DNA of 50,000 nt, taken from positions 1 through 50,000 of the forward strand of contig JAJDUH010000023.1 in NCBI GenBank assembly GCA_022826805.1, read 5' to 3'. The stretch is from Candidatus Poribacteria bacterium. GTDB lineage: Bacteria; Poribacteria; WGA-4E; WGA-3G. The notes below the pieces were generated by a model. It searched no databases, was not told where the DNA came from, and saw nothing but the letters and a program-made list of their open reading frames with translations. Made by a program: the position numbers and the translations under genes. The stretch's first letter is position 1. The number at the start of each line of letters is the position of its first letter. Shown here piece after piece: positions 24,734 to 33,498 of this stretch.

Positions 24734-26968
24734 ATGAGTTTTAATAAACGATTTTATACTTTAGTTTTCTTGGTGATATTATCGGTATCTCTAACTGTCA
24801 TTGCCGATGAGGAAACCGAAGATGTTGTTGTAATGGAAGAGATCGTGGTTACTGCCCGTAAGCGCGAGCAACGCTCTTTTGAAGTGCCACTCTCCGTATC
24901 GACAATCCGGGGCGAAAAATTCGATGCCTTACGTTCGTCGGGTATGGATGTGCGTTTTTTGTCAAACCGTACCCCCAGTTTACAGATGGAATCCTCGTTT
25001 GGACGTATCTTTCCACGCTTTTTTATCCGAGGCTTGGGCAATACAGACTTTGACCTCAACGCTTCACAGCCAGTATCAGTTCTCTATGATGGCGTTGTAC
25101 TCGAAAATGCTTTGCTAAAAGGATTTCCCGCCTTTGACCTCGACCGGATTGAGGTGCTACGGGGACCGCAGGGTACACTGTTTGGACGCAACACACCCGC
25201 TGGCATCGTGAAATTTGAATCCGCACGTCCCACGCAAACATTAGAGGGATACGGACAACTCAGTTACGGGCGGTTCAATAGCAGTAATTTTGAGGGCGCG
25301 GTGTCAGGTCCACTCGTTCCGTCTGTGCTTTCCGCGAGACTTTCACTGCTTGCGCAGTGGCGAGACGATTGGGTGAATAACGAGCATACAGGCGAAGACA
25401 ATATCCTCGGCGGACATCGAGATTTAGCCGGACGTTTCCAACTGCTCTGGACACCCATGCCTGAACTGCAAGCGTGGCTCAAGGTCCATGCCCGTGATCT
25501 TGACGGCACCGCACGCCTATTTCGCGCCAATATCTTGTCAAAAGGCAAAACAGGTCTAATTCAAGACTTTGCCCGCGATCGTATCGCACACGACGGACGC
25601 AATGAACAGACCTTGAGAACGCAAGGCTTAGTCGCTGAAGTCCGCTACAATATCGGAAATTTCCAACTAATTTCGCTCACAGGATTGGAGCGACTCACCA
25701 ACTTTGCGCGCGGGGACATCGACGGCGGATACGGTGCTGTGTTCAGCCCGCCGAGCGGTCCCGGCGAAATCCCCTTCCCCTCTGAAACCGCATCCGGCAT
25801 TCCCGCGCTGCGCCAGTTCAGCCAAGAGATCCGCTTAATGAGTCCAGAGGCGCGTCGACTCGCCTACCAGTTTGGCGTGTACTATTTTCATGAGTTTGTA
25901 GAGATGGAGGACTTCAACTACAATACTTTAGCTGGCGGGGCTTTGGATGGCAAAGTGCGCCAAGAGCAGACGGCTACAGCACAGGCGGCATTTGCTGCGA
26001 TGACTTTCCAATGTCTTGAAGATCTCGAATTAGGTGCCGGTTTACGACTGTCTCACGGTGCGAAGGACTATACAGCGTGGCGTGACGAAGCACCTGCCGT
26101 TACAGGGGCGGGTAAACTCGGTCCTATCCACCGGAATCCTCAGGACACGGTGTGGAGTGGGGATCTGAGTCTCCGCTATAGTGTGACACCTACCGTACAA
26201 ACCTATTTGCGCGCCGCCCGAGGGTTTCGCGCACCCAGCATTCAGGGACGCTTGCTGTTTGGCGACGCCGTCACAATGGCGAATACAGAGACCATTCTCT
26301 CCCTTGAAGGCGGCACGAAGTTACGCTTGTGGCAGCAACGATTACATCTAAATATGAGTGCTTTTCAATACTTTATGCAGGATCAGCAGCTCACCGCAGT
26401 CGGTGGAGAGGCGAATTTCAATCGGTTGGTAAACGCTGAAGGCACCATCGGACGGGGCATTGAAGCGGAGTTGAGTTTCGCGCCAACCACATCACTGGAG
26501 ATCTCAGCAGGGCTCAGTTACAACCACACCCGTATTGACGATCCCAATTTAGCGATACAAGGTTGTGGTGCCCCCTGTACAATGCTGGATCCGCGCGCTT
26601 CTGCGCCAGGGACTTTTTCTATCAACGGCAACAGCCTGCCCCAAGCACCCAGTTGGATCGCAGACGTGACGCTCCACTACGTTCTTGCACTTTCGGGAGG
26701 AACCCGCCTCATTGCATCCACAGACTGGGCATATCGGAGTCGAGTCCGATTCTTTCTCTACGAGTCTACGGAATTCGCCGATGATTGGCTCTTGCAAGGC
26801 GGTGTCCGGCTTGCCTACCTATTGCCTTATGCGGATATAGAGATAGCACTCATCGGACGCAACATCCTCAACGATACATCGCCCACCGGCGGTATCGATT
26901 TCAACAATCTGACCGGCTATGTCAACGAACCTCGATTTTGGAGTTTGGAAATGCTTCGGCGTTTTTGA
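24734..26968 (+). CDS. TonB-dependent outer membrane receptor
   Basis: I start at ATG 24734, preceded by GAGAGGAAA; the product has about 744 residues. A signal peptide spans residues about 1-24 (VFLVILSVSLTVIADE). A TonB-box-like segment EEIVVTARKR follows. The plug domain contains VPLSVSTIRGEKF, RFFIRGLGNTDFD, PVSVLYDGVVLENA and DRIEVLRGPQGTLFGRNTPAGIVKF. The beta-barrel covers the rest, with RAARGFRAPSIQGRLL near 500 and an aromatic C-terminal strand ending in Phe (FWSLEMLRRF), as needed for BAM insertion. The sequence is closest in style to receptors of the FepA/FhuA-like PF00593 type, often tied to iron complexes or plant-derived glycans. No ExbBD, TonB, SusD or sigma/anti-sigma genes are next to it, so the substrate cannot be named. 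Confidence 0.93.
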   Translation: MSFNKRFYTLVFLVILSVSLTVIADEETEDVVVMEEIVVTARKREQRSFEVPLSVSTIRGEKFDALRSSGMDVRFLSNRTPSLQMESSFGRIFPRFFIRGLGNTDFDLNASQPVSVLYDGVVLENALLKGFPAFDLDRIEVLRGPQGTLFGRNTPAGIVKFESARPTQTLEGYGQLSYGRFNSSNFEGAVSGPLVPSVLSARLSLLAQWRDDWVNNEHTGEDNILGGHRDLAGRFQLLWTPMPELQAWLKVHARDLDGTARLFRANILSKGKTGLIQDFARDRIAHDGRNEQTLRTQGLVAEVRYNIGNFQLISLTGLERLTNFARGDIDGGYGAVFSPPSGPGEIPFPSETASGIPALRQFSQEIRLMSPEARRLAYQFGVYYFHEFVEMEDFNYNTLAGGALDGKVRQEQTATAQAAFAAMTFQCLEDLELGAGLRLSHGAKDYTAWRDEAPAVTGAGKLGPIHRNPQDTVWSGDLSLRYSVTPTVQTYLRAARGFRAPSIQGRLLFGDAVTMANTETILSLEGGTKLRLWQQRLHLNMSAFQYFMQDQQLTAVGGEANFNRLVNAEGTIGRGIEAELSFAPTTSLEISAGLSYNHTRIDDPNLAIQGCGAPCTMLDPRASAPGTFSINGNSLPQAPSWIADVTLHYVLALSGGTRLIASTDWAYRSRVRFFLYESTEFADDWLLQGGVRLAYLLPYADIEIALIGRNILNDTSPTGGIDFNNLTGYVNEPRFWSLEMLRRF

Positions 26969-27084
26969 GTGATACCTATTCATTCCCTCTTCGGTAGGCG
27001 AGGTTTCCATTCAAGCACCGATCCTCAAAACCAGTGCCTAACATCTCTGAGATGCACTCTCTTCTGAGACTGGCTAAAAAAGAT

Positions 27085-27114
27085 TTGACATCACACCATA
27101 GGATATGTTATCAT
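27085..27114 (+). promoter_or_regulatory. Promoter of the ileS leader
   Basis: A perfect -35 box, TTGACA (27085-27090), is followed after 18 bp by TATCAT (27109-27114); TTATCA at 17 bp is the alternative. Transcription would start near 27121, giving a leader of about 60 nt before the leader peptide ATG. Confidence 0.75.
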
Positions 27115-27178
27115 AATATTAACAAGGTCAGTTTCTAAAATAAGTTTACAATAATATCACACATTGGTCAAACAAGAC

Positions 27179-27325
27179 ATGGACAAAAAATTGCTTACCA
27201 CATTGACGTCGCAATATAAGGAACCTGTGCGCTACAATACCTTACATCAAGATAGCCTTCGTGCTGTCGCGGGTTCGCGCGCCATAACCATTATTATTGC
27301 TATCCGTCGTGCTGTGGTGGGCTAA
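27179..27325 (+). CDS. Leader peptide of the ileS attenuator
   Basis: A 48-codon ORF (ATG 27179 to TAA 27325) whose end reads AITIIIAIRRAVVG, with five isoleucine codons among seven (ATA, ATT, ATT, ATT, ATC, at 27284-27304). Stalling of the ribosome there when charged tRNA-Ile is scarce would leave the next bases free. These (27314-27322) are complementary to the 5' arm of the terminator that follows, and the next gene is ileS. Peptide function therefore looks purely regulatory. The ATG lacks a clear ribosome site, the weakest point of this call. Confidence 0.75.
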   Translation: MDKKLLTTLTSQYKEPVRYNTLHQDSLRAVAGSRAITIIIAIRRAVVG

Positions 27326-27365
27326 TCACAGGCAGATACGCAGTTTTTTTTAGGACGCCCATCAC
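27314..27365 (+). promoter_or_regulatory. Antiterminator of the ileS attenuator
   Basis: GTGGTGGGC (27314-27322, over the last leader codons) can pair with GCCCATCAC (27357-27365) in nine consecutive pairs, one of them G-U. The second segment is the 5' arm of the terminator 27355-27402, so the two structures exclude each other. A smaller CTGTG/CACAG hairpin (27312-27316 with 27327-27331) may act as a pause structure. Confidence 0.72.
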
Positions 27366-27402
27366 TGAGACGCACAATTTCGGTGGGGCGTTTTCTTTTT
27401 TA
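27354..27402 (+). terminator. Attenuator terminator upstream of ileS
   Basis: ACGCCC-ATCAC pairs with GGTGGGGCGT (27382-27391) with a short bulge, followed by TTTTCTTTTTT. It lies 29 bases after the leader stop and 160 bases before ileS, a position where it could only prevent readthrough into ileS. Confidence 0.8.
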
Positions 27403-27498
27403 AGAGTCTTCAGTTATCGGTTGGGTTTTTCTGCGAAAAGCCTTTCAGTTAAAGAGATACACTGTGGTAGTAAAAAATGAAGCAAATGCCACGAGATA

Positions 27499-27533
27499 TT
27501 AACTGAAAACTGATAACCGATAACTGACAACTA
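27499..27533. repeat. Degenerate short tandem repeat before ileS
   Basis: AACTGAAAACTGATAACCGATAACTGACAACT sits between the attenuator and the ileS start codon, ending about 33 bases before ATG 27566. Confidence 0.7.
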
Positions 27534-27565
27534 TGGTGTAAGTTAAAATCGTGAGGGAATATCGC

Positions 27566-30500
27566 ATGTTCAAAGAGGTATCACCCCAATTCACGTTTGC
27601 TGACAAGGAAAGACAGACCTTGGAGTTCTGGCGTGAAAATGACATTTTTCAGAAGAGTATGGAGGTGCGCAAAGACGCACCACCATTCGTCTTCTTAGAG
27701 GGACCCCCGTTTGCAAACGCGCCACCGGGTGTGCATCACGTCCTCGCACGCGTCATGAAGGATGCTGTTTGTCGCTACAAAACGATGACCGGACATTACG
27801 TTCACAGAAAAGCAGGCTGGGACACACACGGGCTCCCCGTTGAATATCAGGTCGAAAAACAGCTGAACATTACAAACAAGGCAGAGCTCGAGGCTTACGG
27901 CGTTCAGAACTTTATTGAAAAATGTAAGGAGAACGTGTTCCAATACGAACAGGATTGGCGAGAAATGACCGAACGCATCGGGTTCTGGGTCAACCTTGAT
28001 GATGCCTATATCACGTTGTCAAATGACTACATCGAAAGCGTCTGGTGGGTCCTCCGACAAGCCTGGGATAAGGAACTGCTGTATCAAGGACACAAGGTAC
28101 AACCGTATTGCTATCGGTGCGGCACAACCTTGGCGAGCCATGAGGTCGCTCTCGGTTACCAAGAGGTCGCTGATCCATCGATCTTTGTGCGGTTCCCGTT
28201 GAAAGACAGAGAGAATACTTATCTGCTCGTCTGGACAACGACCCCGTGGACATTGCCATCTAACGTTGCCGTCGCTGTCGGCGAGGATTACGATTATGTC
28301 GTTGTTGAGGATGACGGGCGACATCTCATTCTCGCCAAGGAGTGTATGTCCAGTCTATTTGGCGATGAATCTCCACAGATTGTCGAAAGCTATAAGGGCA
28401 GCGACCTATGCAACTGGGAATACGAGCCGTTGTTTGATAGCGGAGAGCATCCAGAAAAAGCGCACTACATCGTTACAGCGGATTTCGTGACAACGACAGA
28501 GGGTAGCGGGTTAGTCCACATCGCTCCCGCTTTCGGGCAAGATGACTACGAGATCGGGCAGAAACACAATATGCCACTCGTGCAGTTGGTCGGTGCCGAT
28601 GGTAGATTTGTGCCGGAAGTTAAAGAGCCGTGGGCAGGTGAATACGTCAAAGATGCCGATCCACAAATCATCGAGAATTTAGATGGGCGCGGCTTGTTAT
28701 TCAAGGCTGCCGAGTACACCCACCAATATCCGTTTTGTTGGCGGTGTGATAATCCGCTGCTCTACTATGCCCGCGAATCCTGGTTTATCCGCACGACTGC
28801 TATCCGCGATCAAATGCACCAGCACAACCAGGAAATCAACTGGTATCCGGAGCATATCAAAGATGGACGGTTCGGCAATTGGTTAGAAAATAATATCGAT
28901 TGGGGCTTGAGTCGTGAACGTTATTGGGGGACACCGCTGCCAATCTGGGTCTGTGATGACTGTGGACATCAACACTGTGTGGGTAGTATTGCTGAACTGA
29001 AGGAACTCGGTACGGACGTTCCAGATGATATTGAACTCCACCGTCCATACGTGGACGATGTAGTCCTCTCCTGCGACAAGTGCAGCGGTACGATGCATCG
29101 TGTACAAGATGTGATTGACTGCTGGTTTGACTCCGGCTGCGCACACACGGCACAGTGGCATTATCCCTTTGAAAACAAGGAGATGCTGGAGCAGGCGTAT
29201 CCCGCCGATTTTATCTCCGAAGCCATTGATCAGACCCGCGGTTGGTTTTATAGTCTCTTGGCGACTGGCACGCTCCTCTACGATAAACCGGCTTACAAGA
29301 ACTGCCTCTGTCTTGAGCTGATTATGGGACCCGACGGTCAAAAAATGAGTAAGAGCCGAGGGAACACGGTGGATCCGTGGACAATCCTCAACAAGCAGGG
29401 CGCCGATGCGATGCGCTGGTATATGTTCACCGCAACCACGCCGTGGACACCGCGCGCTTTCAAATCGGAGGGCATTGACGAAGCGTTGAAAAGGTTCATG
29501 GGAACCCTTCACAACGTCTATAGCTTCTTCGTCATGTATGCCAACTTGGAGTACCGCGCAGGCGAAGTTTCCCAACCTCACTCTCTTTTACAAGACACAC
29601 CGCCGGTTGCGGAACGTGCCGTCGTGGACAGATGGATCTTATCGCGTCTTCATACCGTCATCGATAGCGTGCGTGGCGATATGGAAAATTACCATCTCAC
29701 GAATGCACCGCGCGCCATTGAGGCGTTTGTAGACGATCTCAGCAACTGGTACGTTCGTCGATCCCGCGACCGTTTCTGGGGTTCAGAAGCCGGACTCGAC
29801 AAGCAAGCCGCTTATGCCACGCTTTATGAGGTACTCGTAACCGTTGCGAAACTCGCCGCACCGTTCATGCCATTTTTGGCGGACGAACTCTATCGAAACT
29901 TGGTATGTTCCCTCGATCCCGACGCACCGTCCAGTGTGCATCTTGCGGAATACCCGGTTGCAGATGCCTCGTTGAAAGATGCGCAACTTGAAACCGATAT
30001 GGCTTTCACACGCGACGTAATCAGCATGGGGCATGCCGCACGGAACCGGTCGGGCATTAAAACGCGTCAACCACTTGCTGAACTTGTTCTTGGTGGGCTT
30101 TCTGATTCAGAAAAAAAGAGCGTTAACCGTCTGGTGGAACTCGTTCATGATGAACTCAATGTCAAGGCTGTCGTCTTTACAGAGAATCTGGACGCATTCG
30201 CAGAGGTAACGCTTAAGCCTAACTTCAGGGTCCTCGGACCGAAGTATGGCAAGGGCGTACAAGCCATCGCAAAAGCACTCGCTACCGCAGATGCAATGCA
30301 GATGAAGGCAGCGTTGGAAACTGCAGGCAGCTTACAGATGGAAGCGTCGGGAGAGACGTACACGCTTGAACAGTCAGACATCGACGTACAAACGCAGAAT
30401 CGAGAGGGGTTCTTTGTAGAGATGGATTCGCAGAAATTCGCCGCGCTGTCAACAGAACTGACACACGACTTGACGCTTGAGGGATTGGCACGCGAACTCG

Positions 30501-30733
30501 TCAACAAAATCCAGAATATGCGGAAGGATGCTGACTTTAACGTCGCAGATCGAATTAAACTCAGTCTGGAGACGCCATCATCGCTTGTCGAAGAAGCGTT
30601 TCAGGTACACCGAGACTATATCCTGCGAGAGACACTGACAACAACTGTCGTCGAATCTCCGAGCGGAGATGCCTTCACGGTTGATCAAAAACTCAACGGT
30701 GAACCCGCAATCTTGAGTGTTGAGCAGATCTAA
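27566..30733 (+). CDS. ileS: Isoleucyl-tRNA synthetase
   Basis: I start at ATG 27566, eight bases after GAGGG (a GTG at 27551 is possible). The product has about 1055 residues, the long form of class I IleRS. The nucleotide-binding site reads PPGVHHVLARVMKD near residues 54-67; the usual HIGH is replaced by GVHH, which is normal for this subfamily (PGIHH-type enzymes). Then AGWDTHGLPVE, the editing (CP1) region with TTTPWTLPSN and GSGLVHIAPAFGQDDYEIG, the motif DCWFDSG, and K593-MSKS597 (GQKMSKSRGN). The C-terminal part contains the anticodon-binding helical domain (AERAVVDRWILSRL) and a DUF5915-like tail. The enzyme charges tRNA-Ile and edits valine. Expression seems to be controlled by the upstream leader-peptide attenuator. 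Confidence 0.96.
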   Translation: MFKEVSPQFTFADKERQTLEFWRENDIFQKSMEVRKDAPPFVFLEGPPFANAPPGVHHVLARVMKDAVCRYKTMTGHYVHRKAGWDTHGLPVEYQVEKQLNITNKAELEAYGVQNFIEKCKENVFQYEQDWREMTERIGFWVNLDDAYITLSNDYIESVWWVLRQAWDKELLYQGHKVQPYCYRCGTTLASHEVALGYQEVADPSIFVRFPLKDRENTYLLVWTTTPWTLPSNVAVAVGEDYDYVVVEDDGRHLILAKECMSSLFGDESPQIVESYKGSDLCNWEYEPLFDSGEHPEKAHYIVTADFVTTTEGSGLVHIAPAFGQDDYEIGQKHNMPLVQLVGADGRFVPEVKEPWAGEYVKDADPQIIENLDGRGLLFKAAEYTHQYPFCWRCDNPLLYYARESWFIRTTAIRDQMHQHNQEINWYPEHIKDGRFGNWLENNIDWGLSRERYWGTPLPIWVCDDCGHQHCVGSIAELKELGTDVPDDIELHRPYVDDVVLSCDKCSGTMHRVQDVIDCWFDSGCAHTAQWHYPFENKEMLEQAYPADFISEAIDQTRGWFYSLLATGTLLYDKPAYKNCLCLELIMGPDGQKMSKSRGNTVDPWTILNKQGADAMRWYMFTATTPWTPRAFKSEGIDEALKRFMGTLHNVYSFFVMYANLEYRAGEVSQPHSLLQDTPPVAERAVVDRWILSRLHTVIDSVRGDMENYHLTNAPRAIEAFVDDLSNWYVRRSRDRFWGSEAGLDKQAAYATLYEVLVTVAKLAAPFMPFLADELYRNLVCSLDPDAPSSVHLAEYPVADASLKDAQLETDMAFTRDVISMGHAARNRSGIKTRQPLAELVLGGLSDSEKKSVNRLVELVHDELNVKAVVFTENLDAFAEVTLKPNFRVLGPKYGKGVQAIAKALATADAMQMKAALETAGSLQMEASGETYTLEQSDIDVQTQNREGFFVEMDSQKFAALSTELTHDLTLEGLARELVNKIQNMRKDADFNVADRIKLSLETPSSLVEEAFQVHRDYILRETLTTTVVESPSGDAFTVDQKLNGEPAILSVEQI

Positions 30734-30770
30734 AGCATTCATCTTTGCTGGCGATGTTCCTTTAAAATTG

Positions 30771-30796
30771 GTAGGCGAGGTTAAGAAACCTCGCCT
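30771..30796. repeat. REP-like hairpin with GTAG after ileS
   Basis: GTAG leads into GGCGAGGTT-AAG-AAACCTCGCC, a perfect stem 40 bases after the ileS stop. There is no U run, so I read it as a repeat that may also protect the mRNA end, not as a terminator. Confidence 0.7.
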
Positions 30797-30815
30797 ATTA
30801 AGAAAAGAATTCATC

Positions 30816-30922
30816 GTAGGTTGGGTTGAACGGATGGTACCAGAACGCGGCAACGCAAAGACAATTGGTGTTATTCGCATACACCTTCCAGTTAGGAATA
30901 CCGAGTGAAACCCAACGCCTTT
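30816..30922. repeat. GTAGGTTGGGTT ... AACCCAAC element
   Basis: GTAGGTTGGGTTGAACGG at the left end and GAGTGAAACCCAACGCC at the right end have complementary cores about 90 bp apart. It is a long member of the family seen at 11171-11247. Confidence 0.6.
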
Positions 30923-30954
30923 CCTCTGTGCAAGTAGGCTTGCATATAGTAGCA

Positions 30955-32718
30955 CTATTCTTCTGGCTGCAGATGATACCTAAGAACCTCGTCCGCATCC
31001 GTAAAACGCAAATAAAGTCCCCAGCCCCAACCCTCCTGGCTAACTTTACACAAAACCTCGTTCCACCCGGCATTGAGATAACACAAAACCGCATCTTCGT
31101 CCGGTATTGCAGGACGGTTGACATCGTTTCGGTGGATTTCAGTGCCATTTAACCACACAGCGACACCATCATCACTACCGATCAATAACACAGATTCCGT
31201 CCCTTTCGGGGTGTACACATATACCAGGGCATATCCGGCAGCTGTCGGCTCAAAACCGAGATTTTTGCCCAAGTCGAGAAGACCGTTCGCCTCCGTAGCT
31301 GCCTCCCGCCACTGGATGGTTTTGCTATGCATATCTGTATAAGTTGTCTCTAAATTCAATCGGCTTTCAGGGGACAGTAATTTGTTAATCGTTTCAATGT
31401 CTTTAGGAAACGGACCCAATACCATATAGCGTTCAACGAACGGAGAGGCGTGCAGCACTTGATAGGAATCAATGCCGATTTTGTAGCCTGTCGCTTCAGC
31501 TGCTTTCCCAACGATCTCAAACGCGATGTCGTTTGCTCCGGCGTTTAACGAAATCGTCCCAAACGAAACCAATGTCCCGGCTATCACCTCATTAGCATAG
31601 CAATCGTAAATGCGCTCGATTCTACCGTTTTCTGTTGTGAGTTGAACCTGTCCGTATTCTGGTCCACGCGTTAAAACAGCGCTGATTTCATAAACGTCTT
31701 TATGAGGCACTTCAATGGGTCCGTATAAATGTCCAGCGGCTTGGGGGTCTTCTGGTATCGCCACGAGATGGCTTCCCCCGATATCTATACCTGCTGCCCG
31801 GTAAGTTTCCATATCCGCCTCTACGTTATATTCTCTCGCCTCCCAAAAGGCAATCGATTGTGTATCTTTTGGTGGCAACGCCAACTCTCTCTCATACCAG
31901 AATTGGGGCAAACGGTAAAGGTCGCGTGCCTCATTCGTTAGAACGAGATCGTAGCCGTCAAAGCAGACCGCTTCTCCACTAAAATTGTGAGGCAGGGACC
32001 ACGGTGTGCCCTGAATCATCTGTGCTAAATTATCTCCTGTGCCCTGATACACCCAGAGCGCGTCGTAGGTACAGGCAGCAAGCCGCGTCCCATCTTCAGA
32101 CAATCCCGCACCTGTCACCCATTTCGCTCCAGCGAACTCACCAACATGTTCTAAAACCTGCTTTGTATCAGGCTCTAATGTTGGAAACCGATAAAGCACA
32201 GCGCGTTCCCGCTCTTTAGAGACAATATAAGGAATGCCTTCCGCAATAAAGAGTCCTTCGGCGTCCACATTTTCGTTCGGATACTGATAAGGATAACTTG
32301 CAATGACTTCTGCCTCTGTTTCAGTGAAAGGATCCGGCTCTGCAACAACGACTACTTTCAAATCTTGCCGTAGCCTGCTATTATTGCCGATCTCACCAAT
32401 CCAGAGTCGGTTTTGCGAGTCGATACCAAGTGCCTCCCAGTCGAAGTTGCCCGAACCGCGCACAGCAATCTCTTGGATTAATTCACCGTTGAGTTTTGTA
32501 GCGTAAAGTGTTGGGGAGTTGCCGGAGTCGTTGAGTGTCCAATAGACCCCTTCAAACTGCTGACTTGTAACGATACCGGAACTCTCTCGGATAGGAGGAT
32601 GTGTGTATTCACCTATGGGTTGCCATGGCGGAGTGTCAGCGGTATCTGGGGGGACCGCCGCAGCGGTATAAACACCGATACCCATCAAAAAAATTAACAG
32701 AAGCGGTAACAGTTTCAT
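30955..32718 (-). CDS. Exported beta-propeller protein with C-terminal PA14-like/jelly-roll region
   Basis: A 587-residue protein starting at ATG 32718, nine bases after AAAGGA. Signal peptide 1-21 (LLPLLLIFLMGIGVYTAAA). Residues about 35-300 are a propeller-like region: RESSGIVTSQQFEGVYWTLNDSGNSPTLYAT, FDWEALGIDSQNRLWIGEIGNNSRLRQDLKV, NVDAEGLFIAEGIPYIVSKERERAVLY, typical of the bacterial family annotated as hypothetical beta-propeller or WD40-like. Residues about 310-420 and 430-580 are beta-rich; the last part (VLLIGSDDGVAVWLNGTEIHRND, LNAGWNEVLCKVSQEGWGWGLYLRF) looks like a PA14-type carbohydrate-binding jelly-roll. Enzymatic activity is not evident. It has no operon partner on this strand. 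Confidence 0.8.
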   Translation of the reverse strand: MKLLPLLLIFLMGIGVYTAAAVPPDTADTPPWQPIGEYTHPPIRESSGIVTSQQFEGVYWTLNDSGNSPTLYATKLNGELIQEIAVRGSGNFDWEALGIDSQNRLWIGEIGNNSRLRQDLKVVVVAEPDPFTETEAEVIASYPYQYPNENVDAEGLFIAEGIPYIVSKERERAVLYRFPTLEPDTKQVLEHVGEFAGAKWVTGAGLSEDGTRLAACTYDALWVYQGTGDNLAQMIQGTPWSLPHNFSGEAVCFDGYDLVLTNEARDLYRLPQFWYERELALPPKDTQSIAFWEAREYNVEADMETYRAAGIDIGGSHLVAIPEDPQAAGHLYGPIEVPHKDVYEISAVLTRGPEYGQVQLTTENGRIERIYDCYANEVIAGTLVSFGTISLNAGANDIAFEIVGKAAEATGYKIGIDSYQVLHASPFVERYMVLGPFPKDIETINKLLSPESRLNLETTYTDMHSKTIQWREAATEANGLLDLGKNLGFEPTAAGYALVYVYTPKGTESVLLIGSDDGVAVWLNGTEIHRNDVNRPAIPDEDAVLCYLNAGWNEVLCKVSQEGWGWGLYLRFTDADEVLRYHLQPEE

Positions 32719-33018
32719 TAAAGCATTTCCTTTTAATTGATGTAAGTTTTACTGTATATTTTAATATTTTTTTCACGGAGAAATCAATGCGATTTCAGCA
32801 GAAAACAGGATTATTCAGCTCGCTGGTAGGAGGGATCTCCAAATTTTGCCCACACGCGGCAAAATTTGTCTTAGCTTTACATTTCCCGATTGTTGACCAT
32901 TGTCTATCATCCTGCAAATCCTTGAATCCTATAAATCCTGATTCTGACAGGAAAAACAGCACTTCTCAGATATGGATCACCCAGAACTGAAAACGGATAA
33001 CCGAAAACTATTAAAAAG
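32719..33018. other. Intergenic region with repeat fragments
   Basis: No gene is visible. It holds GTAGGAGGGATCTCC (32826), a near-copy of the start of the 82-bp repeat, the palindromic AAATTTTGCC-CACACGC-GGCAAAATTT (32839-32865), CTTAGCTTTACATTTCCC (shared with 1640), and a degenerate short tandem repeat at 32984-33010. Confidence 0.55.
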
Positions 33019-33047
33019 TAGACAAACCCGATATTTTGTGGTATCAT
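33019..33047 (+). promoter_or_regulatory. Promoter of rpsT
   Basis: TAGACA (33019-33024) and TATCAT (33042-33047), 17 bp apart, lie about 80 nt upstream of the rpsT start. Confidence 0.66.
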
Positions 33048-33132
33048 TAAGTACACACATTCTAAAAGATATGCAACTCTTCGATTTTTGTGAGATTATC
33101 GAGAGGATAAGTTCTTAAAAGGAGTATAAGTT

Positions 33133-33405
33133 TTGCATCGACAATCTGCAAAGAAACATGCGCGTGCGGATGAAAAGAAGCGCATACGCAATCGACATCG
33201 CAAATCAACGCTGCGTACAGTGCTCAAACAGACGGAAATAGCACTTGATGAAGGCAATGTTGAAACGGCACAGGAGCTGTGCAAGAGCGTGGTAGGTCTC
33301 TTGGATAGAGCTGCCGGCAAAGGCGTTATCAAAAAAGGGACAGCAAATCGCCAAAAGTCCAGACTCATCCGCAAATTGCACGCACTGATGGCGGAAGCGG
33401 CGTAA
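33133..33405 (+). CDS. rpsT: 30S ribosomal protein S20
   Basis: A 90-residue basic protein (HRQSAKKHARADEKKRIRNRHRKSTLRTVLKQ... ending HALMAEAA) with the expected S20 pattern SAKKRxRxxEKxRxxNRxxKS and the C-terminal GVIKKGTANRQKSRL. It binds 16S rRNA in the 30S body. The start is TTG 33133, about nine bases after AAGGAG; no ATG or GTG occurs in frame before the conserved core. S20 of Escherichia coli also starts with UUG, and that weak start takes part in feedback control, so the rare codon is probably functional and not an annotation artefact. rsmB follows after 93 bp. Confidence 0.93.
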   Translation: MHRQSAKKHARADEKKRIRNRHRKSTLRTVLKQTEIALDEGNVETAQELCKSVVGLLDRAAGKGVIKKGTANRQKSRLIRKLHALMAEAA

Positions 33406-33447
33406 TTCTGGCATTGTACTAAATAACTTGCTGCTAAAAAATGGAGA

Positions 33448-33496
33448 CTCGCGAGGCATCCGGACACTCAGTCAGGGAACCTCGCGTTATCGCGAG
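33448..33496 (+). promoter_or_regulatory. Alternative hairpins in front of rsmB
   Basis: Three complementary segments lie between rpsT and rsmB: CTCGCGAGG (33448-33456), CCTCGCG (33480-33486) and CGCGAG (33491-33496). Segments 1-2 pair in seven base pairs, segments 2-3 in six with a four-base TTAT loop two bases before the rsmB ATG. Only one can form at a time, and no ribosome site is seen outside the second hairpin. Confidence 0.5.
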
Positions 33497-33498
33497 AT

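Noticed and set aside
27270..27290. tRNA T-loop (GGGTTCGCGC) suggesting a tRNA
   Set aside because: No cloverleaf can be drawn around it, and it lies inside the leader ORF.
27085..27560. T-box riboswitch upstream of ileS
   Set aside because: The conserved T-box sequence (AGGGTGGNACCGCG type) and specifier loop are absent, while a translated leader peptide with Ile codons is present.
27734..27760. Loss of the HIGH motif in IleRS
   Set aside because: The PPGVHHVLAR form is the normal variant in this IleRS subfamily; the KMSKS motif is intact.
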